Source: Lachnospiraceae bacterium UBA1760 (lineage in GTDB: Bacteria; Bacillota; Clostridia; Lachnospirales; Lachnospiraceae). Taken from it: a DNA stretch of 42,640 nucleotides. Location: positions 1 through 42,640 of the forward strand of contig DCHE01000015.1 in NCBI GenBank assembly GCA_002314775.1, in the 5' to 3' direction. The position numbers were made by a program, and so were the translations under genes. Shown one piece after another: positions 32,220 to 41,189 of the stretch (the first letter of the stretch is position 1; every line of letters starts with the position of its first letter). The notes beneath the pieces are model-generated. The model made no database searches, was not told the DNA's origin, and worked only from the letters and a program-made list of their open reading frames with translations.

Positions 32220-33881
32220 CTATCTAAAACTCTTAAACCAGTTTACAAGTGAATCATGCCAGATATTATCTGTAACTGTCTTCTTCATCTGATCATTTAC
32301 CGGACCATTTTTAGCCATCTTATTGATGATAGCTGCCTGAAGCTCAGGAACTGTCATATCGTCTGGATTCTTATTCATATCGACATTTTCTGGAAGCTCG
32401 CTAGATACTACTTCAGTCTTACCCTCAGCGTTTACAACCTCTATCTTCTCCTCAATATGCTTTTCCTTCTTCTCTTCCTTTTTCGCCTCTTCGATTACCT
32501 TAATCTCCTCGATAATCTTCTCTGTCGCAGGCTTATATTCTGGCATCTCACCGTCTGGTACAAAAATATCTCCACTATTTGCAGGAAGGTTAAAGCTGAT
32601 TCTGCCGTTACTTACTGGGACCTTAATTCCTGTCACCGCACCAACATAACAAGCTGCGTTGCCACATGGAAGGTCAAAGCCGGAAGCATTGTCATCATTA
32701 TTAACTGCAGTGATAACTCTTACTCCATCTAAATCTCTCGCAAATGCAAACTGTCTGTTTGTGAGCTTTAACTCTGCATAGCTTCCGTAGCTAAGAGCAG
32801 GTGTCTTCTGTCTAAGTTCACCCAGTGCCTTTATTAATGCAGTAAATGGATTATCCTTCGCTGCCGTCTTATAGTCATCAATATTTAATGCTGGTCTTAA
32901 GCTGTCGTCAGACCATTTTTCCTTCCTTCCTTCGATTCCAAACTCTGAACCATAGTAAATACTTGGTACTCCTGGAAGCGAATATAAAAGCACATGTACT
33001 GGTACAAAATGTGCCTTATTGGAAAGCTTTGTGTATATTCTCTCAACATCATGGTTATCAACGAAATTGTAGAGATTAAGCTTGCCCATATTCTGCAGAT
33101 ACTTGATTGTATGAGCAATCTCAAAGTAATTATGATCATTATGGCCGCTGTAAAGTGCCTTGTGAAGCGCGTAGCTTGTTACACTGTGAAGAGTCTCGCC
33201 ATTTACCCATCTAGAGTAATCTCCGTGAATAACCTCACCCATAAGCCAGAAGTCTTCCTTGACTGTATTTGCAGTATATCTGAGTGCCTTCATAAAGTCG
33301 AAGTCAAGTACATCTGCTGCATCAAGTCTGATACCATCAACATCGAACTCTGATACCCAGAATCTGATTACGTCACAGATATAATCCTTAACCTCAGGAT
33401 TTCTCTGATTAAGCTTTACAAGTAAATTGTAGCCGCCCCAGTTTGTGTATGAGAAGCCATCGTTATACTCATTGTTCCCCCAGAAATTAACGTTACAGTA
33501 CCAGTCCTTATATCTTGAGTTCTCCCTGTTTGCCTTAATATCCTTAAAGGCGAAGAAATCTCTTCCTGTGTGGTTGAAAACACCATCAAATATTACCTTA
33601 AGTCCTGCCTCGTGACATTTCTTTACAAAGCTCTTTAAATCCTCATTGGTACCAAGTCTTGAATCAAGCTTCTTATAATCTGTGGTCTCGTAGCCATGAC
33701 CAACACTCTCAAAAAGAGGTCCGATATAAAGCGCGGTGCATCCTATCTCCTTTATATGATCAATCCATGGAACAAGTGTATTAAGCCTTGAAACTGGCTC
33801 CCCATAATCATTTTGTTTTGGTGCACCTGTTAGTCCAAGTGGATAAATGTGATAAAAACTAGCCTCATTATACCAAGCCAT
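32220..33881 (-). CDS. GH13 alpha-amylase-family enzyme with a charged C-terminal tail
   Basis: A 553-residue cytosolic GH13 protein (no signal peptide). The conserved regions are DGVFNHTG (99-106), the nucleophile D187 in GIRLDAADV, the acid/base E216 in LMGEV and D278 in VDNHDVER, so it should be active on alpha-glucans or maltodextrins. After the beta-sandwich (to about residue 440) comes a Lys/Glu-rich linker and a 50-residue helical module ending NWFKSFR, not usual for the family. The gene sits in a glycosyltransferase operon, so it may trim or transfer a glucan related to the surface polymer, or serve storage glycogen. Confidence 0.92.
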   Translation of the reverse strand: MAWYNEASFYHIYPLGLTGAPKQNDYGEPVSRLNTLVPWIDHIKEIGCTALYIGPLFESVGHGYETTDYKKLDSRLGTNEDLKSFVKKCHEAGLKVIFDGVFNHTGRDFFAFKDIKANRENSRYKDWYCNVNFWGNNEYNDGFSYTNWGGYNLLVKLNQRNPEVKDYICDVIRFWVSEFDVDGIRLDAADVLDFDFMKALRYTANTVKEDFWLMGEVIHGDYSRWVNGETLHSVTSYALHKALYSGHNDHNYFEIAHTIKYLQNMGKLNLYNFVDNHDVERIYTKLSNKAHFVPVHVLLYSLPGVPSIYYGSEFGIEGRKEKWSDDSLRPALNIDDYKTAAKDNPFTALIKALGELRQKTPALSYGSYAELKLTNRQFAFARDLDGVRVITAVNNDDNASGFDLPCGNAACYVGAVTGIKVPVSNGRISFNLPANSGDIFVPDGEMPEYKPATEKIIEEIKVIEEAKKEEKKEKHIEEKIEVVNAEGKTEVVSSELPENVDMNKNPDDMTVPELQAAIINKMAKNGPVNDQMKKTVTDNIWHDSLVNWFKSFR

Positions 33882-33918
33882 ATAATGTCCTCCTAAATAA
33901 TAGATATATCGTTTTATT

Positions 33919-34851
33919 TTATATCAGACTCCTGAAGAATCTGATTTCATCCTCATTACAGTAAGTTCCTTCTTCATTTTTAAGATCAAGGTGAAATACA
34001 TGACCGCTCTCTTTATTATTCTGTCCGTATTCCTTGTATTCATAGTAGGTTTTATTTGCCTCAAGCTTATCAGCTAAAGGCTTAGATTTTTTGTACAAGC
34101 CATCATTTACGCTGCACATAATATATGCTGGTGGATAGTCCTTGCTGATAAAGTCTAACACATTATCGTGAAGATAAATATCCTCCTCTGTGAGCTTTGC
34201 ATGAATAAACTGGAATTTTAAAACTCTGTCTCTACACTCTTTCATCTCATATAGTCCACAGTTTAAGGCCACTCCCTTAAGCTTAACATCACTTGTAATA
34301 AATCCGAGCTTTTCTCTGTATTCTTTATTCGATGAAATAATCGCATAAAAGTTCGCAAGACTTGCTCCCGCACTGTCACCAACCATAAAAAGATTATCCA
34401 TATCAAGCCCGAGTGCTTCCTTATTGTCTCTAAGGAAGTTCATCAGTATACATACATCCTCAACTGCAGATGGATATGCATTCTCCGGAGCCAGTCTATA
34501 GTTAAAGTTTATAACATTGAAGCCCTTCTGGCAGAGATACATACAGTAGAATCTGTATAACTCCTTGTCTCCGTAAAACCAGCCTCCACCATGAACACTT
34601 ACTATTGTTGGTGCATTATCATCATTTGTTTTATATAAATCAAATTTTGAGCTGTTTACATACTCATCACTACCTAGTACAAGATACTTTGACTCATTCT
34701 TAGCTGCCGCAATAAGAAGCTCCTCAGTTATATTTCCACCTTTATAATCAAGGCTTCTATAAATCTGAATATCCTCTGGTTCTTTAAGTCCTTCATCCCT
34801 TTTCTCATCACTTTCTCGCCATTCAATACGCATATTTTCCCATAAACTCAT
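33919..34851 (-). CDS. Alpha/beta hydrolase (HSL-like esterase family)
   Basis: A 310-residue hydrolase. The oxyanion motif HGGGW is at 87-91 and the nucleophile S160 is in GDSAG. A likely acid lies in CSVNDGLYKK and the His in ESGHVFHLDL, completing the triad. It resembles acetyl-ester or carboxyl-ester hydrolases and is cytosolic. AAGGAGGG precedes the ATG. It is the first gene of the glycan unit, 37 nt before the GH13 gene, so deacetylation of a sugar is a fair guess, no more. Confidence 0.9.
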   Translation of the reverse strand: MSLWENMRIEWRESDEKRDEGLKEPEDIQIYRSLDYKGGNITEELLIAAAKNESKYLVLGSDEYVNSSKFDLYKTNDDNAPTIVSVHGGGWFYGDKELYRFYCMYLCQKGFNVINFNYRLAPENAYPSAVEDVCILMNFLRDNKEALGLDMDNLFMVGDSAGASLANFYAIISSNKEYREKLGFITSDVKLKGVALNCGLYEMKECRDRVLKFQFIHAKLTEEDIYLHDNVLDFISKDYPPAYIMCSVNDGLYKKSKPLADKLEANKTYYEYKEYGQNNKESGHVFHLDLKNEEGTYCNEDEIRFFRSLI

Positions 34852-34892
34852 ACAAAATCCCTCCTTGTATAATGTGAGTTAAAAGTCACAGA

Positions 34893-34929
34893 TGACAAGG
34901 TATCCATCGATATGGTGGATACCTTGTCA
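34893..34929 (-). terminator. Probable terminator of the MoxR/VWA operon
   Basis: TGACAAGGTATCCA (34893-34906) and TGGATACCTTGTCA (34916-34929) form a perfect 14-bp stem with a nine-nt loop, 8 nt after the stop of the zinc-ribbon gene. The following minus-strand T-run is short (CTTTTAA), so termination may be partial. Confidence 0.72.
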
Positions 34930-34937
34930 CCTGTTAT

Positions 34938-35426
34938 TTATTCACTCAGTAACTGCATCAGCTCGTGCATTTCCTGATTTTCTACTCCAAGATTGCCAAT
35001 ATATCTTGTCAAAACATAGATAAAAATAATTATCAGAATAAAATATATCACAGTCTGAATAAGCTTCAGTTTAAAATACATCTTAGGATCCATAGTCCTT
35101 TGCAGGAACAATAGTGACATAATCTTATTCTTATATACACCCGAGTTAATACTTTTTCTGCCATAGTCATAATTAGCATTATCTGCTGCATTGTCCATGG
35201 TATTTCCAATGATGCTGTTAATTCTATTATTACGCTTTTCCTTCTTCTTGAAATTTCCTACTGTAGAATCGACAGGCTTTCCATTTATCATAGTGGTTTT
35301 GGTACTATATAAATCGTCATCTTTGTATGAAAGAGGTTCGAAGCTTCTATTTTGCATTGGTTCGCCACAAATAGTACACATCAAAACACCGTCTTTAACA
35401 GTATTACCACAGTTGACACAATACAT
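34938..35426 (-). CDS. Zinc-ribbon protein with one membrane helix
   Basis: A 162-residue protein. The zinc ribbon has C3, C6, C17 and C20 in two CxxC pairs. A hydrophilic linker rich in Asn/Lys follows, and a strong membrane helix lies at about residues 123-145, with a short acidic C-terminus outside. Such short zinc ribbons linked to a helix are common in Clostridia and mostly uncharacterised. It is the last gene of the MoxR/DUF58/VWA unit, 36 nt after the TPR gene, so a part in the same membrane complex is likely by position only. Confidence 0.8.
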   Translation of the reverse strand: MYCVNCGNTVKDGVLMCTICGEPMQNRSFEPLSYKDDDLYSTKTTMINGKPVDSTVGNFKKKEKRNNRINSIIGNTMDNAADNANYDYGRKSINSGVYKNKIMSLLFLQRTMDPKMYFKLKLIQTVIYFILIIIFIYVLTRYIGNLGVENQEMHELMQLLSE

Positions 35427-35462
35427 ATAGCTTTACCTCCTAAGTATAAACCCTATAATACT

Positions 35463-36161
35463 TTACCAGCAATTACCATCGTAGTAGCCATTATTTCCCC
35501 AAATTCCATCATCTCCGTATTCCTGCATCTCAGATGATCTTTGCTGGTTACTCTGATTCTGAATATCCTCAAGCTGCTTCTGCACATCATCAGAATTTTC
35601 TGGTTCTTTAGGCTCCTCTGTTGGTTCCTCAGTATTATTGTCATCACCATTGCCACCATTCTCAGGCTCCTGTGTGAGCTCCTTCTCCATCTGATCAAGC
35701 TCATCCTTTAATTTCTGAGCCTCCTTGTTATGGCCGTCCTCATCATCCATATGTGCGCATTCCTCATCACACAGAACCTTCTTTGCTTCCTTGATAATAA
35801 CAAGAATTGCTTCCTTTTCTTCAGGATTAGCATTTTTTATGTCGATAGGTGCAATCATTGATAATGCAAGATTTATTCTGATACTGCACTCAATATCATT
35901 ATCATGGCCTGGATTCTTTTCAAGGGCCTCTCTGAATTTTTCGATTGCCTTCTCGTAATCACCCTCCTGGTAATACATACAACCCTCGTTATAAGGCTCA
36001 ATATATGACTGGGTAACACCGAGACTATTGAAGGTTCTGATACTATACTCACCGTTATCGTAAGCCTTACGATTGTTCTCATTGTCAATATAATTAACTA
36101 ATAACAGTGTAAAGCAAATAGCGAATAATCCGCCAACAACAGAAATAATAATCTTCTTCAT
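35463..36161 (-). CDS. Membrane-anchored TPR protein (BatC-like)
   Basis: A 232-residue protein. The N-terminal helix at 4-24 is a signal anchor. One clear TPR follows (YNEGCMYYQEGDYEKAIEKF, about 57-76) and a second weaker helical pair after it. The C-terminal ~80 residues are low complexity, rich in Glu, Asn and Gln, and end in GNNGYYDGNCW. In Bacteroidetes and spirochaete Bat operons, BatC is a TPR protein next to two VWA proteins; the arrangement here matches. It starts 1 nt after the stop region of the VWA gene, which means tight coupling. The function in Clostridia is unknown. Confidence 0.83.
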   Translation of the reverse strand: MKKIIISVVGGLFAICFTLLLVNYIDNENNRKAYDNGEYSIRTFNSLGVTQSYIEPYNEGCMYYQEGDYEKAIEKFREALEKNPGHDNDIECSIRINLALSMIAPIDIKNANPEEKEAILVIIKEAKKVLCDEECAHMDDEDGHNKEAQKLKDELDQMEKELTQEPENGGNGDDNNTEEPTEEPKEPENSDDVQKQLEDIQNQSNQQRSSEMQEYGDDGIWGNNGYYDGNCW

Positions 36162-36162
36162 A

Positions 36163-37110
36163 TTATGACCTCCTTCTAAAATCTATAAATTCAAATACAA
36201 GAATTATAATAACAGGAATTGCTAACCAGAAATATATATCAGCAAAGCCTGCCCCAACAATTTTAGCATCACTCTTTACTGCGTTATTTATCGACTCCTT
36301 AATCAGCCTGTCAATTTCAGTCTTACTTCCTTGCATATTTATATACTCAACCCCAAGATCTGAAGCTATCTGTTTAAGATTACCCTCATCAATCTTTGAT
36401 ATAGCATCAGTATATGGATATGTAGATTTATCCTGAACAACCTCTAACTGGTCTGAGTAGGACTTAACATACATCTTTCCACCAGACTCTGTACCATAAC
36501 CAAGAACTGCGCCTCCTGAAACCATACCCTTTATTGATGAATAGGATTCAAGAGATGAACCATTTGTTATTTCCCCATCACTTATAAAAAATACAATAGT
36601 ATTGCCACCTTTAGTTTCACTAATCTGCTTTAATGTATCCTGCATTACTGCTATAGGAGTATTCAGTGTAGTACCATGTGCATAGAACTGATCAAGCGGA
36701 TAGATTGCATTGATAAGACTCTTTGTATAGCTTACATTGTCTGAAAGTGGCGTTAACAGGTTCGCACTATTATGAAAAGTTATAACAGTGAATCTTGAGC
36801 CATAAAGCGAATCAATTATATACTCACAATCCGACTTCATGCCCTCAAGTCTTGTCTTTCCTCCCGGATAGTCATTTGCAAGCATGCTAATTGTATCATC
36901 AATAACAAATACAACATTCAAGTCCATGTCAACCTGCGTAGAAACAGCCTCATTAGATGGAACCATAACTCGCAAATTTATTAAAAATAGCAACGCAATA
37001 AGAATTATCTGCCTTACATATGGCCACAGTCCTTTTCGTCTGAACAAAAGAAGAATGACACATATTATAGCCATCAACCAAATTGGAATGATTGGATTAA
37101 TTGTAAACAT
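36163..37110 (-). CDS. VWA-domain membrane protein (BatB-like)
   Basis: A 315-residue protein with membrane helices at about 9-24, 33-50 and 293-310, enclosing a von Willebrand A domain. The metal-site motif is D71-D-T73-I-S75 (VIDDTISM), the DxSxS pattern with Thr in place of the first Ser. The later MIDAS Thr and Asp are suggested by HGTTLNTPI and FISDGEIT. Ten nt separate it from the preceding VWA gene and 1 nt from the TPR gene. VWA proteins of this operon type are thought to assemble with the MoxR ATPase as a membrane chaperone-like complex. Confidence 0.88.
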   Translation of the reverse strand: MFTINPIIPIWLMAIICVILLLFRRKGLWPYVRQIILIALLFLINLRVMVPSNEAVSTQVDMDLNVVFVIDDTISMLANDYPGGKTRLEGMKSDCEYIIDSLYGSRFTVITFHNSANLLTPLSDNVSYTKSLINAIYPLDQFYAHGTTLNTPIAVMQDTLKQISETKGGNTIVFFISDGEITNGSSLESYSSIKGMVSGGAVLGYGTESGGKMYVKSYSDQLEVVQDKSTYPYTDAISKIDEGNLKQIASDLGVEYINMQGSKTEIDRLIKESINNAVKSDAKIVGAGFADIYFWLAIPVIIILVFEFIDFRRRS

Positions 37111-37119
37111 CTTGTACCT

Positions 37120-38142
37120 CTATCTCTTTGTAACCTTCATAAATACTACCATTGTTGATATTGATAAAATAAGTATTAACAGTGGGAAGAATGGTCTTTC
37201 TATCTTATTTATCTCTGTTTCGCCCTTTAGAAGAGTCTTGCTCTCGTTGTTTATCTTTTCAACTATCTGCTTAAACGAGCCTGACTCCTCCTCAAGGAAG
37301 AAGCTTCCGCCTGTTGACTCAACTCCTGCCTTCATCTCAAGAAGATTTTCATCTGTCATTTCCTTTGTTCCAACACCATATACGGTAACATTATTCTTTT
37401 TAGCTATTGCACAGGCTTCTGTTGTTGTAACAATCGACTCACCTGCAAGATCGTTATCAGTTGTAAAAATGATAATTCTGCTTCTGTCCTGGTCAAGATC
37501 AGTGAAATCATAAACTGCTGTAGCAAGTCCATCACCGATAAGTGAGCTGCCTCTTTCTTCATTTCCAACAAGAGTTCCTGCAGAAATGTACTCATTCAGA
37601 TACATCCAGTTATCTGACAGATATCCGTAGTTTGAGTAATCATTTCTCATCTTAAGACTCTTCTCAACATTGTCGAGCTGCTCAATAATGAACTCATAAT
37701 CATCGGTGAGAGGAGTAAGCAGAACTGAGCTTGTATTGAAAATGAGAATTCCAAATCTCTCACCCTTCAGGCTTTCAACAGTATCTTTTAATTCACCAAT
37801 TACCTTCATGTTTAGATAATCAACTGAGGTTGAAATATCGATACAGAGCATTATATCTCTGTTGTACTGTTGCTTGTTAATCCTCTGAATCTTAATCGGT
37901 CTAGCAAGCATAAGAAATGAACCAAATATTCCAACAAGCATTGCCGCTGCAATAAAGCCAGAATAAAGCTTATATAATTTTTGTCTTTTTTTAAAATATG
38001 GTTCGTCCTCAATAAGGGTATTTACAACCTTCTTACCGCCCTTATAGCCCTTCTGCTTTTTGAACTTAACAAAGAGGAAAACCAGCAGAACTGCAACAAC
38101 TGCAAGTCCAATATATACGAAAACACTATATCTTAATTCCAT
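37120..38142 (-). CDS. VWA-domain membrane protein (BatA-like)
   Basis: A 340-residue protein with helices at about 7-26, 61-80 and near the C-terminus (about 316-334). The VWA domain has an intact MIDAS motif D102-I-S104-T-S106 (LCIDISTSVD), followed by GDGLATAVYDF (MIDAS Thr-equivalent) and IIIFTTDNDLAG. It overlaps the preceding small membrane gene by 10 nt and is followed by a second VWA gene. Two VWA proteins in tandem, a TPR protein, DUF58 and MoxR together define a Bat-type operon. Confidence 0.9.
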   Translation of the reverse strand: MELRYSVFVYIGLAVVAVLLVFLFVKFKKQKGYKGGKKVVNTLIEDEPYFKKRQKLYKLYSGFIAAAMLVGIFGSFLMLARPIKIQRINKQQYNRDIMLCIDISTSVDYLNMKVIGELKDTVESLKGERFGILIFNTSSVLLTPLTDDYEFIIEQLDNVEKSLKMRNDYSNYGYLSDNWMYLNEYISAGTLVGNEERGSSLIGDGLATAVYDFTDLDQDRSRIIIFTTDNDLAGESIVTTTEACAIAKKNNVTVYGVGTKEMTDENLLEMKAGVESTGGSFFLEEESGSFKQIVEKINNESKTLLKGETEINKIERPFFPLLILILSISTMVVFMKVTKR

Positions 38143-38618
38143 CTCTCAATTACCCATCTTGCCTTCTCTATTGACTGACCAACATTTCCATAAGAATGCT
38201 TTGCAAACTCTGGAGTATAATACTCTGCAATTAACTCTGATAAAATTGGCATTCCAAGTGCATTTATATCGCTAAGTGTATAATTCTGAACCTTAATTCC
38301 AGTCGCATCAAACACAAAATGTCTGATGCAGGAAGACATTTTCTGATAAGCCTGTCTTGTGTTGATTTTCTTTTTATTCAGTGCATCTCCAATCTTATAA
38401 AGCTCTGCAATATACTTTTTCTTAAGTAAATCAAGCTGAGATACAGAAGGCTTTACAAATACAGGAGCCGGCTTAACCTTCTTCTTTCTTCCTTTTATTT
38501 TCCTGTACAAAATTGGAATTATGAAATATAACGCAATAAGTCCAACAACTACACCTGTTATTATTATTGGCCATAAAGCATATGAAAATGTATTCTGTAA
38601 TTTAACCGTTGTCTTCAT
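38133..38618 (-). CDS. Small membrane protein of the MoxR/VWA operon (DUF4381-like)
   Basis: A 161-residue protein. One membrane helix at about 17-37 is followed by a basic patch (RKIKGRKKKVKP) and a cytosolic helical domain with LKKKYIAELYKIGDAL and HFVFDATGIKVQNY. The position between DUF58 and the VWA genes and the single-helix layout resemble the DUF4381-type proteins of such operons. It starts 19 nt after the DUF58 gene and overlaps the VWA gene by 10 nt. The family name is a tentative match; the gene itself is secure because of the operon packing. Confidence 0.78.
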   Translation of the reverse strand: MKTTVKLQNTFSYALWPIIITGVVVGLIALYFIIPILYRKIKGRKKKVKPAPVFVKPSVSQLDLLKKKYIAELYKIGDALNKKKINTRQAYQKMSSCIRHFVFDATGIKVQNYTLSDINALGMPILSELIAEYYTPEFAKHSYGNVGQSIEKARWVIERWN

Positions 38619-38637
38619 AACTACCCTCTTTTTTTGC

Positions 38638-39522
38638 CTATCTCATCTCAGATTTATGCTTATTCAAAAGCTCTAAGATGTGTGTATCTATATCCTCAGA
38701 ACCATCAACTGATATGGAAGCTATTCCGTACTGAACCAGCTTTCTCTCCTTTTCCATAATCAGTCTCTGTTTTCTCTCTTCTCTAAGCTTAATAAGCTTT
38801 TTGTCCTCAGTAAAGAATCCCGGAATATAATCGTCACCGTTCATATCATATACATTTTTTCCTGAGATATCTGAGTCATTAATATTTATTAGCAGGATAT
38901 CATTTCTAACCTTAAGTCGCTTTAAAATTGCCTCATCAATCTCGCTGATACCCTCCAAATCAGTGACAATGAAAATAATCATATGTCGTCTAAAGTTATG
39001 AAGAATAAAGTCAAGCGCAGCGTTGATTGAGGTTCTGTTAGTCATAGTCACACTTTTACTGTAGCTCTCCAATATCATCTCAATATTCATGAGACCATTT
39101 TTGAACGGAAAATGACTGATTCCATTCTCCGTGGAGCTAACTGCACTAACATAATCCCCCGAGTGATTAACCATAAAAGCCAGAGTTCCTGCTGCCATAA
39201 TAGCTGCATCCTTCTTTTCCTCACTTCCTGAGGTCTCGGCTAGCATTCGTCTGTTAGTGTCCATAACAAGCATAATGTTATGCCTCTTCTCAGCAATGTA
39301 CTGTCTGACAAGAGTTTTATGGCTTCTTGACGATGCCTTCCAGTCAATATCCTTTATGTCATCACCTGGAACATATTCTCTTAATTCATCAAAGTTCATA
39401 CTTCTGCCCTTAAATACCGAGTTGTATGAACCATCCAGAAGACTTGAGGTTGGCTTATTGGTGCGAATGCTTTTAAACCTTTTCAAGTTCGTCTGAATTC
39501 TTGAAATGTAATTCATTCTCAT
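38638..39522 (-). CDS. DUF58 domain protein
   Basis: A 294-residue cytosolic protein with the DUF58 signature FDELREYVPGDDIKDIDW followed by KASSRSHKTLVRQY, at about residues 43-75. The rest is VWA-like (IMLVMDTNRRM, FIVTDLEGI). DUF58 proteins are constant partners of MoxR ATPases, and their molecular role is not established. Its ATG overlaps the MoxR stop by 4 nt. GTTAAAACACC-type spacing leaves no room for a separate promoter, so it depends on the MoxR promoter. Confidence 0.93.
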   Translation of the reverse strand: MRMNYISRIQTNLKRFKSIRTNKPTSSLLDGSYNSVFKGRSMNFDELREYVPGDDIKDIDWKASSRSHKTLVRQYIAEKRHNIMLVMDTNRRMLAETSGSEEKKDAAIMAAGTLAFMVNHSGDYVSAVSSTENGISHFPFKNGLMNIEMILESYSKSVTMTNRTSINAALDFILHNFRRHMIIFIVTDLEGISEIDEAILKRLKVRNDILLININDSDISGKNVYDMNGDDYIPGFFTEDKKLIKLREERKQRLIMEKERKLVQYGIASISVDGSEDIDTHILELLNKHKSEMR

Positions 39523-40505
39523 GGTGTTTTAACTGCTCCTAAAATCGCATCAATAATTGTCTCTTCCTTAACCCCGTCAGCGATTGCTGCGAAGTTGAGC
39601 ATAATTCTGTGTCTTAATACTGCATATCTCATAGACTTAACATCATCTGGTGTAACAAATGGTCTTCCATTTATAATTGCCACGGCCTTTGCTGCCTCCA
39701 TAAATGCAATTGCAGCTCTTGTACTTGCACCCATCTCAACGTACTGTGAAAGGTTCTTTGGAAGAATTCTCTCAGTATTTCTGGTTGCCTGAACAATATC
39801 GACAATATATTTTTTGATAGCCGGATCCATATAAACTCTCTTTGTAAGATTCTGAAGGAAGAGAACATCCTCGATTGAAGCAACTGCATGCTTCTCTTCA
39901 AATACATCATTCTCTATTCTGTTAAGAATCTCCATCTCATCTACAGGCTTTGGATAAACAAGATCAACCTTAAGCAGGAATCTGTCAAGCTGGGCCTCTG
40001 GAAGTACATAGGTACCCTCCTGCTCAATAGGATTCTGTGTTGCAATAACAACAAATGGATTTGGAAGCTTGATTGTCTCGCCACCGATGCTTATTGCATG
40101 CTCCTGCATGGCTTCAAGCATAGCACTCTGTGTTTTTGCACTTGAACGGTTAATCTCATCTAAAAGAACAAAATTTCCGTAAACAGGTCCAATCTTTGTA
40201 TCAAAGCTGTTTGTAGCCATGTTGTAGGTCTGTGTTCCAACAATATCCGATGGAATAAGGTCCGGTGTACACTGAATTCTTGAAAATGATCCATTTACTG
40301 CATCTGTCATAACCTTGGCAGCTGTAGTCTTAGCAAGACCAGGCACTGATTCAAGAAGAATGTGTCCATTTGACATCATTGCTACAAGTATTGAAAAACC
40401 AAGAAATGGCTGTCCAACCACCTTGCTGTTGTAATAATCCAAAATGTTCTTAACTATCTGTGATGATTTTTGTAATTCCTCACCTTTGATTTCCTGTAAC
40501 TGCAT
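39519..40505 (-). CDS. MoxR-family AAA+ ATPase
   Basis: A 328-residue AAA+ ATPase of the MoxR group. Walker A is ESVPGLAKTT (52-61), Walker B is FVLLDEINR (112-120), sensor 1 is ATQNP (155-159), and LPEAQLDRFL (168-177) carries the conserved Arg. GGAGGG precedes the ATG. It is the first gene of a seven-gene unit behind a good promoter (40556-40584). MoxR proteins act as chaperone-like ATPases that use VWA proteins as substrate adaptors; the client here is unknown. Confidence 0.95.
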   Translation of the reverse strand: MQLQEIKGEELQKSSQIVKNILDYYNSKVVGQPFLGFSILVAMMSNGHILLESVPGLAKTTAAKVMTDAVNGSFSRIQCTPDLIPSDIVGTQTYNMATNSFDTKIGPVYGNFVLLDEINRSSAKTQSAMLEAMQEHAISIGGETIKLPNPFVVIATQNPIEQEGTYVLPEAQLDRFLLKVDLVYPKPVDEMEILNRIENDVFEEKHAVASIEDVLFLQNLTKRVYMDPAIKKYIVDIVQATRNTERILPKNLSQYVEMGASTRAAIAFMEAAKAVAIINGRPFVTPDDVKSMRYAVLRHRIMLNFAAIADGVKEETIIDAILGAVKTP

Positions 40506-40555
40506 TTTCTTTTCCCTCCAAAAACTTACATTTTATTAATATAAATGTCTAAAAT

Positions 40556-40584
40556 ATTATATACCACACATGGCTTTTTTTCAA
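40556..40584 (-). promoter_or_regulatory. Promoter of the MoxR/VWA operon
   Basis: On the minus strand TTGAAA (40579-40584) and a perfect TATAAT (40556-40561) are 17 nt apart. It lies directly after the stop of the upstream gene and 51 nt before the MoxR ATG. A small ACATTT/AAATGT hairpin (40528-40548) lies in the leader. Confidence 0.8.
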
Positions 40585-41052
40585 TTATTTATATTCATCC
40601 GGAAGATTTCTGAAACGCTCCCACTCCGCCACATCTGACTCCGCCTTAACCTTTATTGTATAGCTTACAAGTGACTCCTCAGTATCCACATAAATCTTAT
40701 AATAGCCGTCGTCCTTCTCAATTCCGGCAAGCATGAGTCCACCGAAGCCTTTTATTAATGCCTGGTAGTCCTCCTTACCGAGAATTTCATCCTCCTTCTT
40801 CTCTCTGATTTTTCCGTCCATATCACGAATTGTATAGCCGTCCTTGATAAAGCAAACCTCGCTAACCTTGAGAAGCTCAAGCGTAAGCTCATTTGTTGCC
40901 ATCTTTCTAAAGCCAGTGTTTTCTGGATTGTTTTCATTTATTATTACATCAAACACTACTAGTGATACGTTCTTGTCATCAATTTTTATGGATGAAATCT
41001 CTGACTGCGAAAAGTCAAAGGTTTTTAACTCATTTTTTGACATATAACTCAT
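40585..41052 (-). CDS. Unrecognised cytosolic protein
   Basis: A 155-residue protein without signal peptide or membrane helix. I do not recognise the family. It is charged, with alternating strands in the first half (IKIDDKNVSLVVFDVII, VCFIKDGYTIRDMDG) and a mixed second half ending AEWERFRNLPDEYK. The pattern suggests a small beta-rich domain. AAGGAGA eight nt before the ATG at 41052 gives a convincing start. It lies between the metallophosphoesterase and the MoxR operon, which has its own promoter, so it seems to be a separate short unit. No function is proposed. Confidence 0.75.
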   Translation of the reverse strand: MSYMSKNELKTFDFSQSEISSIKIDDKNVSLVVFDVIINENNPENTGFRKMATNELTLELLKVSEVCFIKDGYTIRDMDGKIREKKEDEILGKEDYQALIKGFGGLMLAGIEKDDGYYKIYVDTEESLVSYTIKVKAESDVAEWERFRNLPDEYK

Positions 41053-41146
41053 ATATTATATCTCCTTTTGTTTCTTCAAAATCATATACTAATACAATAT
41101 ACACTACAACTTTTATATTATAACACACAAGATATATTTTTGATAG

Positions 41147-41182
41147 AAAAAACGCCATATAAACACTATCGTTCATATGGCG
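41147..41182 (-). terminator. Intrinsic terminator of the metallophosphoesterase gene
   Basis: CGCCATATAAAC (41153-41164) and GTTCATATGGCG (41171-41182) form a 12-bp stem with a six-nt loop, followed on the minus strand by six T. On the minus strand one pair is G-U. It lies 7 nt after the stop. Confidence 0.92.
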
Positions 41183-41189
41183 AATATTA

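Noticed and set aside
34873..34890. TGTGA-N8-TCACA inverted repeat upstream of the esterase gene, resembling a CRP site
   Set aside because: The spacing is 8 instead of the 6 nt of the CRP consensus, and it lies between a terminator hairpin and a ribosome site; chance is likely.
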